DNA from: Bacteroidales bacterium
GTDB lineage: Bacteria; Bacteroidota; Bacteroidia; Bacteroidales; JAAUTT01
Length of the DNA stretch: 34,885 bases
NCBI GenBank assembly: GCA_025361285.1
Contig: JANYAP010000167.1
Span: 1-34,885, forward strand
Direction: 5' to 3'
Under the pieces are notes generated by a model. The model was not told the origin of the DNA. It worked only from the letters and a program-made list of their open reading frames with translations, and searched no databases. Shown in pieces: positions 1 to 8,899 of the stretch. The stretch's first letter is position 1, and each line of letters opens with the position of its first letter. The position numbers and the translations under genes were made by a program.

Positions 1-219
1 AACTTCTATAACTTCTACAACTTCTATAACTCCTATAACTCCTATAACTCCTATAACTTCTACAACTTCTATAACTCCTATAACTCCTATAACTCCTATA
101 ACTTCTATAACTTCTATAACTCCTATAACTTCTACAACTTCTATAACTCCTATAACTCCAATAACTTCTATAACTCCTATAACTTCTATAACTCCTATAA
201 CTTTACAACCTTTATAACT
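1..219. repeat. 9-bp tandem repeat, unit AACTYCTAY (about 22 tandem copies, then degenerate units AACTTTAC/AACCTTTAT)
   Basis: Direct reading: aacttctat/aactcctat/aacttctac units run contiguously from base 1 to 198, degenerating to about 219; truncated by the window edge. Confidence 0.97.
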
Positions 220-289
220 TACTTTCACTGAACAAAAATAACTAATTTTGCACGATTAAAAATTTTGATTTTCATAACTTCATGCATCA

Positions 290-1537
290 ATGTTAAATAA
301 CAGGGATTTAGTACAAAATATAGGCATTTCCGATTACGACTATATACTTAACGATGAACAAATTGCGAAATACCCTCTAGCCGAAAGAGATCAATCGAAA
401 CTACTCGTTTTTCGCGATGGAAACATCTCACAATCAATATTTTCGAGCCTTCCCGAAATACTATCCGATGGGCAATTGTTGGTGTTTAACAGCACTCGGG
501 TAATTCCGGCCCGATTAAAATTTCGTAAATCGACTGGTGCAAATATCGAAATTTTTTGCTTAGAACCAGTTAATCCAAAGGACTATCAACTTTCGTTTCA
601 GGCAAACCGTTGTACTTGGAAATGCATTGTAGGCAACCTTAAAAAATGGAAAGATACTGATTTGCACAAAGATATTGTTACTTCTAGTAACACAATTACC
701 GTAACAGCCACAAAAATAGCCGATTACGGAACATATCAGCATATCGAATTTTCATGGAATACGGCTCAAACGTTTGGCGAAATTATTGAATTGCTGGGTG
801 TTACCCCTATCCCACCCTATTTGAATCGTATAACCGAAGATATTGATCGCGATCGATACCAAACGGTTTATTCGCGCACAAAAGGCTCGGTGGCAGCGCC
901 CACGGCTGGTTTGCATTTTACCAATTCGCTTATCGATAACTTAAAAAAACAAAATATTAATATTGAAGAAGTTACACTTCATGTAGGTGCAGGTACATTT
1001 AAACCAGTGCAAACCGAATATATTGCTGATCATGAGATGCATACGGAGTTTTTCTCAGTATCGAAACAGACTATAAATCAACTCATAATCAATTACGGAA
1101 AAATTGTTGCGGTAGGAACCACCACTCTACGCACCTTGGAGAGCTTGTATTGGATAGGCATTAAGCTTCGCGGGTCGGAAGGTACCTTCAAAGAGCAATT
1201 ACATATAAACCAATGGGATGCGTGTAATGTAGACGGAAATATATCGTACACCGAAGCGCTACAAACAATACTTAATTACTTAGAAAACAATAATTTAAAT
1301 GAGCTTGTTGCCACAACACAAATTTTAATTGCGCCAGGTTACAATATCCGCAGCATAGAAGCATTAATAACTAATTTTCATCAGCCTAAAAGTACGTTGT
1401 TGCTTTTAATTGCGGCTATAGTGGGCAACAAATGGAAACACATTTACAACTACGCCGCCGAAAATAATTTTAGATTTTTGAGTTATGGCGATAGTTCGAT
1501 ACTATATTTGCGGAAAAAAGAAGCAGAAAAGTTGTAA
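290..1537 (+). CDS. queA: S-adenosylmethionine:tRNA ribosyltransferase-isomerase (QueA family, long form)
   Basis: Motifs IAKYPLAERDQSKLLVF, LLVFNSTRVIPARL, GSVAAPTAGLHFT, LHVGAGTFKPV, TNFHQPKSTLLLLIAA. At 415 aa it is longer than canonical QueA. Confidence 0.9.
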   Translation: MLNNRDLVQNIGISDYDYILNDEQIAKYPLAERDQSKLLVFRDGNISQSIFSSLPEILSDGQLLVFNSTRVIPARLKFRKSTGANIEIFCLEPVNPKDYQLSFQANRCTWKCIVGNLKKWKDTDLHKDIVTSSNTITVTATKIADYGTYQHIEFSWNTAQTFGEIIELLGVTPIPPYLNRITEDIDRDRYQTVYSRTKGSVAAPTAGLHFTNSLIDNLKKQNINIEEVTLHVGAGTFKPVQTEYIADHEMHTEFFSVSKQTINQLIINYGKIVAVGTTTLRTLESLYWIGIKLRGSEGTFKEQLHINQWDACNVDGNISYTEALQTILNYLENNNLNELVATTQILIAPGYNIRSIEALITNFHQPKSTLLLLIAAIVGNKWKHIYNYAAENNFRFLSYGDSSILYLRKKEAEKL

Positions 1538-1579
1538 AAAGAAGTTGTAAAGGTTATAAAAGTTTTAAAGGTTGTAAAA
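1531..1579. repeat. Degenerate 9-bp repeats (GTTRTAAAG), inverted relative to the array at 1-219
   Basis: gttgtaaaa(1531), gttgtaaag(1544), gttataaaa(1553), gttttaaag(1562), gttgtaaaa(1571). The queA stop codon TAA (1535-1537) lies inside the first unit. Confidence 0.8.
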
Positions 1580-1659
1580 GCCATTTCTATAACCTAAATA
1601 ATGAATGGCGAAAATTTGAAACTTCTTTTCGACAGCTTCAAATCGTTCATAAAAATAAT

Positions 1660-2532
1660 TCAGCGCTTTAAAGCCTTCTTCATCGTTTCACCAATCAATG
1701 CGGGCGTTTCAACCACATATAAGCCACATTCCTTAAGTATTTCAATTTTTGCGGCAGCGGTATCGGCTTTGCCGCCAACAATAGCTCCAGCATGCCCCAT
1801 CTTACGACCTTTTGGTGCCGTTTGCCCTGCAATAAACCCCACAACTGGTTTTGTGCCATGGTCTTTTATCCAATATGCAGCCTCGGTTTCCATCGATCCA
1901 CCAATTTCGCCAATCATTATAATACCTTCGGTATCGGGGTCGTCCATTAAAAGTTTAACAGCTTCGAGGGTTGATGTTCCAATAATTGGATCGCCACCAA
2001 TGCCAATGCAGGTCGATTGCCCCAAACCTTGTTTTGTAATCTGATCGACAGCTTCGTAAGTTAATGTGCCAGAGCGAGATACAATACCAATTGTTCCTTT
2101 TCGGTGAATAAAGCCTGGCATAATACCTACTTTTGCCAATTCTGGCGATATTACCCCTGGGCAATTGGGTCCTATTAAGCGCGAATTACCTTTAGTTAAA
2201 TATTGTTTCACTTTTATCATGTCCGAAACAGGAATTCCCTCTGTTATAGCAATAATTAGTGGAACTTTGGCATCGGCGGCTTCCATAATGGCATCGGCAG
2301 CAAAAGCTGGCGGCACAAATATGAGCGAAACATTGGCTCCTGTATGTTCAACAGCTTCTTTAACGGTATCAAAAACAGGTCGTTCCAAATGAGTTTGACC
2401 ACCTTTGCCAGGGGTAACACCACCAACTACGGCTGTGCCATATTCCATCATTTGGGCGGCGTGGAAAGTACCTTCGCTGCCTGTAAAACCTTGAACCACA
2501 ACTTTCGAATTTTTATCGACTAAAACACTCAT
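1660..2532 (-). CDS. sucD: Succinyl-CoA ligase (ADP-forming) subunit alpha
   Basis: [59 protein letters not shown] active-site His motif. Confidence 0.97.
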   Translation of the reverse strand: MSVLVDKNSKVVVQGFTGSEGTFHAAQMMEYGTAVVGGVTPGKGGQTHLERPVFDTVKEAVEHTGANVSLIFVPPAFAADAIMEAADAKVPLIIAITEGIPVSDMIKVKQYLTKGNSRLIGPNCPGVISPELAKVGIMPGFIHRKGTIGIVSRSGTLTYEAVDQITKQGLGQSTCIGIGGDPIIGTSTLEAVKLLMDDPDTEGIIMIGEIGGSMETEAAYWIKDHGTKPVVGFIAGQTAPKGRKMGHAGAIVGGKADTAAAKIEILKECGLYVVETPALIGETMKKALKR

Positions 2533-2730
2533 ATATGCTGAATAATTATTGAACTATAAAGATACAATTATAGGCGATTTTGTTTAATAAAGTGCTATAC
2601 AACATAAGAGCATTTTTTTAATTAATATCATTTCATAACTTTGGGTGTAATAGAGTTAGAATTTAGTTGTTAGCAATAATACTAATCAAACAGCTGTTAA
2701 TAAGATAATTATATATTAAACAAACAAGTC

Positions 2731-3996
2731 ATGTTCCGTAAATTAGTACTGATAGTTTTTATATTTTTTCGAACTTGCCCAACCTTTGCCCAGCCCGAAA
2801 CCCCCGATGTGGAGGAACTTTTTAAACATGCTCAGAATTTAGCATTTTCGAACCAATGGAAAGAGGCCAGAGCGTTTGCCCAACAAGCATTGGTTATAAA
2901 CCCTAAGTATTTCGATGCCAAAGTGCTTATTGGTAGAACTTTTGCTTGGGAACAGAAATACGATTCGGCACGGTTGGAAATAATGCCTGTAATTACTTCG
3001 GATACAGCCCACTGCGATGCCCTCGATGCGATGATTGACATTGAATTTTGGTCGAAAAATTATCCTGAAGCATTAAAATGGTGCAACATAGCACTTACGT
3101 TTTACCCCAACAACCGCGATATTCTTCTTAAAAAAGCTCAAATACTTATAGCGATGGGAAACGACGAAGAGGCTCGCGCCATACTAGCTCTTTTACTCGG
3201 TTTAGACCCTAACAGCTACGAGGTGAATGCATTATTAGCTAGCATGCATAAATACCGCAACCGCATTGCGTTGGAGCACACTTTCGATTTTTTTCGCGAA
3301 CCATACACACACCGATGGCACATGACATCGCTGCAATATCAACGCGACGAAAAATGGGGAACGATAATTGGCAAATGCAATATGGCTCAATTGGTTACAG
3401 CTAACGAATGGTACCCTTCAAATGCTGGCTTTCAGGCCGAAGTGGATGCATACCCAATTATACGCCCTGGCACATACCTCTATTTAAATGGAGGCATATC
3501 ATTAAGTACTTTATTTCCATTTCTACGCTTTGGGTTTGAGCCATTCCAGTCGCTAGGCAAAGGCTGGGAAGTTTCGGCTGGTGGGCGATATTTGTTTTAT
3601 GATACCAATTTAATGGCTAGCAAAGTAACAATACTTACTGGATCGATAAGTAAATACTTCTCCAATAATTGGTTATCGTTCCGCCCTTATTGGGCAATGA
3701 CTTCCAGCAACTTTTCGCAATCGTACTTTGTGTTTTACCGACATTATTTAGGAATACCCGAAAACTACATTGGAGGCGCACTAGGCGTTGGATTGTCGCC
3801 CGACGAAAACTATAATAGAACGGCTTACTACGGAAATTCTTCTTTAAGCAGTTACCGCTTTCGTTTCGATATTCAGCATAAACTAAGCAAACAATTTATA
3901 TTGAGATGCTTAACAGGCTACACATACGAAAAATACACTTACAAAAAATATCGTAACAGGTTCGACACCAGTGTATATTTGGCTTTTTTGTTTTAG
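2731..3996 (+). CDS. TPR-containing YaiO-family outer membrane beta-barrel protein
   Basis: Signal peptide, TPR-like N-terminus (FDAKVLIGRTFAWEQKYDSARLE), C-terminal aromatic-rich strands ending YLAFLF; resembles the YaiO family. Confidence 0.75.
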   Translation: MFRKLVLIVFIFFRTCPTFAQPETPDVEELFKHAQNLAFSNQWKEARAFAQQALVINPKYFDAKVLIGRTFAWEQKYDSARLEIMPVITSDTAHCDALDAMIDIEFWSKNYPEALKWCNIALTFYPNNRDILLKKAQILIAMGNDEEARAILALLLGLDPNSYEVNALLASMHKYRNRIALEHTFDFFREPYTHRWHMTSLQYQRDEKWGTIIGKCNMAQLVTANEWYPSNAGFQAEVDAYPIIRPGTYLYLNGGISLSTLFPFLRFGFEPFQSLGKGWEVSAGGRYLFYDTNLMASKVTILTGSISKYFSNNWLSFRPYWAMTSSNFSQSYFVFYRHYLGIPENYIGGALGVGLSPDENYNRTAYYGNSSLSSYRFRFDIQHKLSKQFILRCLTGYTYEKYTYKKYRNRFDTSVYLAFLF

Positions 3997-4026
3997 GGAA
4001 GATGGGTTACACAAAAACGTTTAACG

Positions 4027-4085
4027 TTGTTTATCAGTTCATTGCAACACTTACCATTTCATTTCCACTGTTTTTATAGAATAAC
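4027..4085. repeat. Dispersed about 60-bp repeat, copy A
   Basis: TTGTTTATCAGTTCATTGCAACACTTACCATTTCATTTCCACTGTTTTTATAGAATAAC; about 52/60 aligned positions match copy B (18660-18719). Confidence 0.85.
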
Positions 4086-4099
4086 GAAGATTGCACCAA

Positions 4100-4852
4100 T
4101 CAGAGAAGATTAAATCTTACCAAAGGTAAGTACGTAATTATCTGCGATTTAGTAATTGAATTAACCTTAATTACTAATTCCTGTCCTGGAGGAAGTTTTT
4201 TGATAAAGTTTAACGTTTTGGGCGAAAGTTTAGCTCCATCGTTGTCGGACGATATAAACATTCCCCCATAATAATAACCAACCGTAAAATGCTCTATTCT
4301 AAACCATTTGTCGCTTTCTGGCAAATCGTCTGTAAAAAATAGGTTTATTGAATCGGCAGTGAAAAAGGTGGCTCGGTTAATTACGCTTTTTTCTTTTATA
4401 AAAATTTTCCCAACGCACAATGTTGGCGATGGAACAATTAGCACTATAAATTGTTTCTTACCAATAATTAATGTATCGTTATTATCATTTATAAAATAAG
4501 TAGTTACAAACGATCTACCAGCATTATTTGGAATAGTAAGAAATCCATTCTCCGACTTTACTATTATTCCGTTATTAACTCCTAAAAATAGTTGGGTTGA
4601 TTTTAAAATAGTGTCGGGTAAGCTTATTTCCAAATAATTATCGATACCGCAATATAAAAAGTTACCTTTCGAATCGGTAGAATTTATTGCCACTTTGTTC
4701 CAGTAATTATTGAGTATTAAGGAATCGTTTGCACTCATTTTCTGAGCATTTAGATGATGAAACTGACTGAAAACTATAAGAAATATTAGAATTACTCGTT
4801 TCATTAAAAAATAATTTACGCCGAAGATAATAATTGGAAACAGATACACCAA
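4100..4852 (-). CDS. Secreted hypothetical protein with GldM-like domain resemblance
   Basis: Hydrophobic N-terminus; segment LFLGVNNGIIVKSENGFLTIPNNAGRSF...KKQFIVLIVPSPT resembles the 'GVDNP...FRVKxIPxP' pattern of GldM periplasmic domains. A start at residue 15 (MKRVILIFLIV) gives a better signal peptide. Confidence 0.6.
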   Translation of the reverse strand: MVYLFPIIIFGVNYFLMKRVILIFLIVFSQFHHLNAQKMSANDSLILNNYWNKVAINSTDSKGNFLYCGIDNYLEISLPDTILKSTQLFLGVNNGIIVKSENGFLTIPNNAGRSFVTTYFINDNNDTLIIGKKQFIVLIVPSPTLCVGKIFIKEKSVINRATFFTADSINLFFTDDLPESDKWFRIEHFTVGYYYGGMFISSDNDGAKLSPKTLNFIKKLPPGQELVIKVNSITKSQIITYLPLVRFNLL

Positions 4853-4935
4853 AAGTATTGCATCGATTACATTATATACAACGAATTTATTTTTCTGACA
4901 TATTTATTTTAACGCACAAGTTATAAGTTTATTTC

Positions 4936-4970
4936 TTCTTGGTTCTTGGTTCTTGGTTCTTGGTTCTTGG
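4936..4970. repeat. Heptanucleotide tandem repeat (TTCTTGG)x5 upstream of metA
   Basis: Five perfect ttcttgg copies at 4936, 4943, 4950, 4957 and 4964. Confidence 0.97.
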
Positions 4971-5055
4971 TTTTTAATTCTTGCGTTCTATATATAATTG
5001 TCCACAACCCCTTGAAACGTTACAGTTTTTAATTAATTTTACAAAAAAATGAAAT

Positions 5056-5973
5056 ATGCCATTAAACGTACCCGATAATCTTCCTGCAATTGATGTTTTA
5101 AAGGAAGAAAACATATTTATAATGACCGAAACGGTTGCTATTCATCAGGATATTAGACCGTTGCGAATAGCTATTTTGAATTTAATGCCAGTTAAAGTAA
5201 CAACCGAAATTCATTTGCTGCGAATGCTGTCGAATTCGCCATTGCAAGCCGAAATATCGCTAATTAACATAAAAAATCATGTTTCGAAGAACACGTCGCA
5301 GCAACATTTGGAAACTTTTTATTTAAACTTCGATCAAATAAAAAACCAAAACTTCGACGGATTAATTATTACTGGCGCACCAGTAGAACATCTTGAATTC
5401 GAGGAAGTTACATATTGGGGCGAAATTAAAGAAATTATGGACTGGGCTAAATCTCATGTAACTTCTACATTTTATATATGCTGGGCTGCTCAAGCTGGTT
5501 TATTCCATCATTATGGTATTGAAAAACATGCCGTCGACAAGAAGATTTTTGGCGTTTTTCAACACCAGGTAAATAATTCGAAGATACCGTTGTTGCGTGG
5601 CTTCGACGATGAATTTATGGCTCCACACTCCCGATTTACCGACATTTTTAGAGACGACGTACTGAACGTTAAGGAGCTTGAAATTGCTGCCGAATCGCCC
5701 GAAGCCGGTGTGTATATTGTTGTTTCTCGCGACGGAAAACAGGTGTTTGTTACAGGTCATTCCGAATACGATTTACTTACCTTAAAAATGGAATACGACC
5801 GCGATGTGGCTAAAGGAATTGCTATTGATGTGCCACGAAACTATTTCCCAGGCAACGACCCAACGCAGTATCCGCGGGCATTGTGGAAAGGACATGCTAG
5901 TTTGTTGTTTTCCAATTGGTTAAATTATTATGTGTACCAGCAAACGCCTTATTCTATTGATGATATATCGTGA
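5056..5973 (+). CDS. metA: Homoserine O-acyltransferase (MetA family); predicted acetyltransferase
   Basis: MPLNVPDNLPAIDVLKEENIFIMTE, IAILNLMPVK, TGAPVEHLEFEEVTYW, YICWAAQAGLFHHYGI. Confidence 0.96.
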   Translation: MPLNVPDNLPAIDVLKEENIFIMTETVAIHQDIRPLRIAILNLMPVKVTTEIHLLRMLSNSPLQAEISLINIKNHVSKNTSQQHLETFYLNFDQIKNQNFDGLIITGAPVEHLEFEEVTYWGEIKEIMDWAKSHVTSTFYICWAAQAGLFHHYGIEKHAVDKKIFGVFQHQVNNSKIPLLRGFDDEFMAPHSRFTDIFRDDVLNVKELEIAAESPEAGVYIVVSRDGKQVFVTGHSEYDLLTLKMEYDRDVAKGIAIDVPRNYFPGNDPTQYPRALWKGHASLLFSNWLNYYVYQQTPYSIDDIS

Positions 5974-6015
5974 AAAAGTTAGGCATGAAACCGTTGTAAA
6001 CAATAATTATCATTT

Positions 6016-6726
6016 ATGAAAACAACATTACATAAAGCCAATACCCGTGGACATGCTAATTATGGTTGGCTCGACACATATTACACTTTCAGTTTTGCGA
6101 ATTATTACGATGCTAAAAGGATGAATTTCGGTGCATTACGCGTTCTCAACGACGATTGCATTGACGGTGGTGGAGGTTTTGGAGAACATCCGCACGACAA
6201 TATGGAAATAGTTACTATAATTCTCGAAGGCGAGTTGGAACATAGTGATAGTATGGGTAATACGTTCCGAATTAAAAAAAACGATATTCAAACAATGTCG
6301 GCTGGAACGGGAATTTTTCATTCGGAATTTAATTACAGTAAAACCGAACCGTTACGCCTTTTACAAATATGGGTATTGCCCGATAAACAGGGACTTACTC
6401 CAACCTACAATCAGAAAACATTCGACCCCTCAAAGCGCATAAATAATTGGCAGCGAATAGTTTCGCCAAGCGAACCCAACGCAGTTAAAATTAACCAAAA
6501 TGCATACTTCTCGTTAATAGATATGCATAAGGATTTTTTAACTGACTATCAACTTCATAGCAAATATAGCGGAGTCTATATTTTTGTTTTGGAAGGTTCA
6601 GTAAGTGCAAACGATACTATATTGAATAGAAGGGATGGTTTAGGTGTTGAAGAAACTAACACAATAGCATTCAAAGCATTAGAAGCTTCGGAATTGCTGG
6701 TAATAGAAATTCCTGCATCAATTTAA
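6016..6726 (+). CDS. Pirin family protein
   Basis: RGHANYGWLDTYYTFSFANYYD, GFGEHPHDNMEIVTIILEGELEHSDSMGN, MSAGTGIFHSEFN: bicupin pirin/YhhW signature. Confidence 0.95.
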   Translation: MKTTLHKANTRGHANYGWLDTYYTFSFANYYDAKRMNFGALRVLNDDCIDGGGGFGEHPHDNMEIVTIILEGELEHSDSMGNTFRIKKNDIQTMSAGTGIFHSEFNYSKTEPLRLLQIWVLPDKQGLTPTYNQKTFDPSKRINNWQRIVSPSEPNAVKINQNAYFSLIDMHKDFLTDYQLHSKYSGVYIFVLEGSVSANDTILNRRDGLGVEETNTIAFKALEASELLVIEIPASI

Positions 6727-6788
6727 GCCTCCTTTTTTTTCAAATTGTCGCTAAAAACACATATATTATTCTTATTACGTCTGCGCCG

Positions 6789-6813
6789 CACCCTGAGCTT
6801 GTAGAACGGTATG
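6789..6813. repeat. Decayed palindromic REP-like sequence (CACCCTGAGCTTGT-GAA type)
   Basis: caccctgagcttgtagaacggtatg is close to the widespread palindrome CACCCTGAGCTTGTCGAAGGGTG, with substitutions in the right arm. Confidence 0.45.
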
Positions 6814-6899
6814 TGAATGACAACTAGTTACATCAAACATGCAGATTTAAGGTGATGGAATAGTTACCAATATTATTGAAAGGCTAGTTACGGTAACCC

Positions 6900-7400
6900 T
6901 TATTTGGCGTACACCGCTGTTTTAAAGGTAAAGTGTTTTTGCGAGAAGTAACTGTAAATTACTATTAATCCAGTAGTTAGTATTTTCGATACAGTAGGGT
7001 AAAGCCCAAAATAGTCCACAAACAGTTTAAGGAAAAAATAGTTTAACATAATGCATACCAGCACAATAACTCCATATCTAAACAATTGAATTCTACCTTC
7101 TAATTCGGAATGCGAAAAAGTAATGTATTTCGAAAGTAGAAACCCTGTAGTAAAGGTTACAGGAAAAACCATTATAAACGAAGCTATATGTGGGCTAATA
7201 GCCACAAAACCAATATCTACGATTTGTTTTTTGAGAATAAAGTTATACGAAATAAAAAAAAGCAAAATATCGAGTGCCGTATTCGATCCACCACAAAAGG
7301 CGTAGCGAAACGTTTCCTCGGGAACATACTGTTTAAAAGGCTGATAGAGCCAGTTAATAAGAGCGAGAATGTGTTTTCGAAAATTGTTTAACTTTTTCAA
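6900..7400 (-). CDS. GtrA family membrane protein
   Basis: RYAFCGGSNTALDILLFFISYNF, four hydrophobic segments, FLLSKYITFSHS, YFSQKHFTFK. Confidence 0.9.
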   Translation of the reverse strand: MKKLNNFRKHILALINWLYQPFKQYVPEETFRYAFCGGSNTALDILLFFISYNFILKKQIVDIGFVAISPHIASFIMVFPVTFTTGFLLSKYITFSHSELEGRIQLFRYGVIVLVCIMLNYFFLKLFVDYFGLYPTVSKILTTGLIVIYSYFSQKHFTFKTAVYAK

Positions 7401-7422
7401 TGGCTATTTAAAAAATGCACCG

Positions 7423-7430
7423 CAAAATTA
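7423..7430 (-). promoter_or_regulatory. Putative Bacteroidetes -7 box (TAATTTTG) upstream of gtrA-like gene
   Basis: Reverse complement of caaaatta; matches the TAnnTTTG consensus, 23 bp upstream of the ORF start. Confidence 0.45.
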
Positions 7431-7596
7431 GAAAAAGTATTCACTCGGCAATTGATGTTTTACGTAAAAGTTGGAGTGGGTAAAGATATATTGAAATGAA
7501 GGTACGATTATTTAGTCTTAATTTTGTTTCAAAATGCTAAAAGTCAGGGAATTAGTAATTATGAATTGAGTAAAGTGCGATTTCGGAGCTATCTTA

Positions 7597-8364
7597 TTAA
7601 TAAATAAAATAATAAAGCGAAACAGCCAAGCCAATAACTATAACTATTGTGCGTAAAAAAGTGGGATTTATTTTTCCAGCGAGTTTTCCGCCAATATAAC
7701 CTCCCGAAATTGCGCCAATTGCAATAACTCCAGCAATTAGCCAGTCCACTTTCCCCGAGAATAAAAAATAAACCGATGCGGCAATATTAACGCTAAACGA
7801 AATGGCTTGTTTTAAAACATTTAGTTTGGTTAGGGATTCGTTGATAACTAAACCCAGAATTGCCATTAAAATAACACCAAGCCCAGCACCAAAGTATCCT
7901 CCATAAATAGCAGCCAGAAAGATAAATAAATACATAGCTGCTGCATTTAAACGCCCGCTATGAGCCATACTTGTACGCAATGCAACCCAATTCCGAACGG
8001 GCACTTGTAAGGCTAAAATAATGGTTGCCAGTAATATAAGATAAGGAATAATGGTACGAAATGAGCTTTCGTTAGTATTGAGCAGTATAAGTGCGCCAGC
8101 AATGCCCCCAACAATGCTAACTGGCAGAATTTTAAATAAACGTTTTTTTTGCGATTCGAAATCGTGGCGTTGCGCATAAACGCCGCCTAATATTCCGGAG
8201 CATAGCCCAATGGTATTGGTAACGTTTGCCGCAACGGCAGGCATTCCAATGGCAGTTAAAACGGGGAAAGTAACTAAAGTGCCACCACCAGCAATGGCGT
8301 TAATAAACCCTGCGGCAACTGCTGCAAAACAAACAATTACTAAATCGAGTAAGGTGTAAGACAT
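7597..8364 (-). CDS. TauE/SafE (TSUP) family sulfite exporter-like permease
   Basis: FAAVAAGFINAIAGGGTLVTFPVLTAIG, YGGYFGAGLGVILMAILGL, GGYIGGKLAGKI. Confidence 0.95.
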   Translation of the reverse strand: MSYTLLDLVIVCFAAVAAGFINAIAGGGTLVTFPVLTAIGMPAVAANVTNTIGLCSGILGGVYAQRHDFESQKKRLFKILPVSIVGGIAGALILLNTNESSFRTIIPYLILLATIILALQVPVRNWVALRTSMAHSGRLNAAAMYLFIFLAAIYGGYFGAGLGVILMAILGLVINESLTKLNVLKQAISFSVNIAASVYFLFSGKVDWLIAGVIAIGAISGGYIGGKLAGKINPTFLRTIVIVIGLAVSLYYFIY

Positions 8365-8381
8365 ACATTATAAATAAAATA

Positions 8382-8415
8382 CGAAAGGCCGCCTATTACA
8401 ATAAGCAGCCTTTCG
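8382..8415 (-). terminator. Rho-independent terminator of rplS
   Basis: CGAAAGGCTGC-loop-GCGGCCTTTCG on the minus strand followed by TATTTTATTT. The one non-Watson-Crick pair is a U.G wobble in the minus-strand transcript but A.C in the plus-strand transcript. Confidence 0.8.
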
Positions 8416-8434
8416 TTTATTTTTAATCCTAAAA

Positions 8435-8797
8435 TTATTGAGAAACTCGCTTCTCTTGAATTCTAGCTTTTTTGCCAGTAAGGTTACGAAGATAAAAAAT
8501 CTTGGCTCTACGCACTTTACCAAACTTATTTACTTCAATCTTATCGATAAAAGGTGAGTTAGCAGGAAATATTCTTTCAACGCCCACGTCTCCCGACATT
8601 TTTCTAACTGTAAATGTAGCTGTAAGACCAGTACCGCGTTTCTGGATAACCACACCTCTGTATTGCTGAATACGTTCCTTTGCACCTTCTACAATCTTAT
8701 AGTGTACAGTAATTGTATCGCCAGCCTTGAAGGCAGTAGCAGCGGTTTCACTTTTATCAGCAAACAAATTATTAACAACATTCATTAAATCCATCAC
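8435..8797 (-). CDS. rplS: 50S ribosomal protein L19
   Basis: [72 protein letters not shown]. Confidence 0.98.
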   Translation of the reverse strand: MMDLMNVVNNLFADKSETAATAFKAGDTITVHYKIVEGAKERIQQYRGVVIQKRGTGLTATFTVRKMSGDVGVERIFPANSPFIDKIEVNKFGKVRRAKIFYLRNLTGKKARIQEKRVSQ

Positions 8798-8835
8798 CGT
8801 AATATTTTGATTGTTTGTTTTTTTATAACAGCTCG

Positions 8836-8843
8836 CAAAAGTA
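8836..8843 (-). promoter_or_regulatory. Putative -7 box (TACTTTTG) upstream of rplS
   Basis: caaaagta on the plus strand; matches TAnnTTTG. Confidence 0.5.
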
Positions 8844-8899
8844 TGATTTTTTTTTGATAAGTAATAATATACTTCAAAAATAATGCGACTTATTTTATT

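Noticed and set aside
1-219. Possible CRISPR array
   Set aside because: 9-bp units are contiguous with no spacers; it is a simple tandem repeat.
1601-2044. Plus-strand ORF of 147 aa
   Set aside because: Antisense to the clearly conserved sucD; low-complexity Pro/Ile/Ser composition typical of an antisense shadow.
2165-2392. Plus-strand ORF of 75 aa
   Set aside because: Antisense to sucD; no recognisable domain.
4853-5055. SAM riboswitch upstream of metA
   Set aside because: I searched by eye for SAM-I/SAM-II type conserved cores and saw none; the region is dominated by the TTCTTGG array. A covariance-model search would be decisive.
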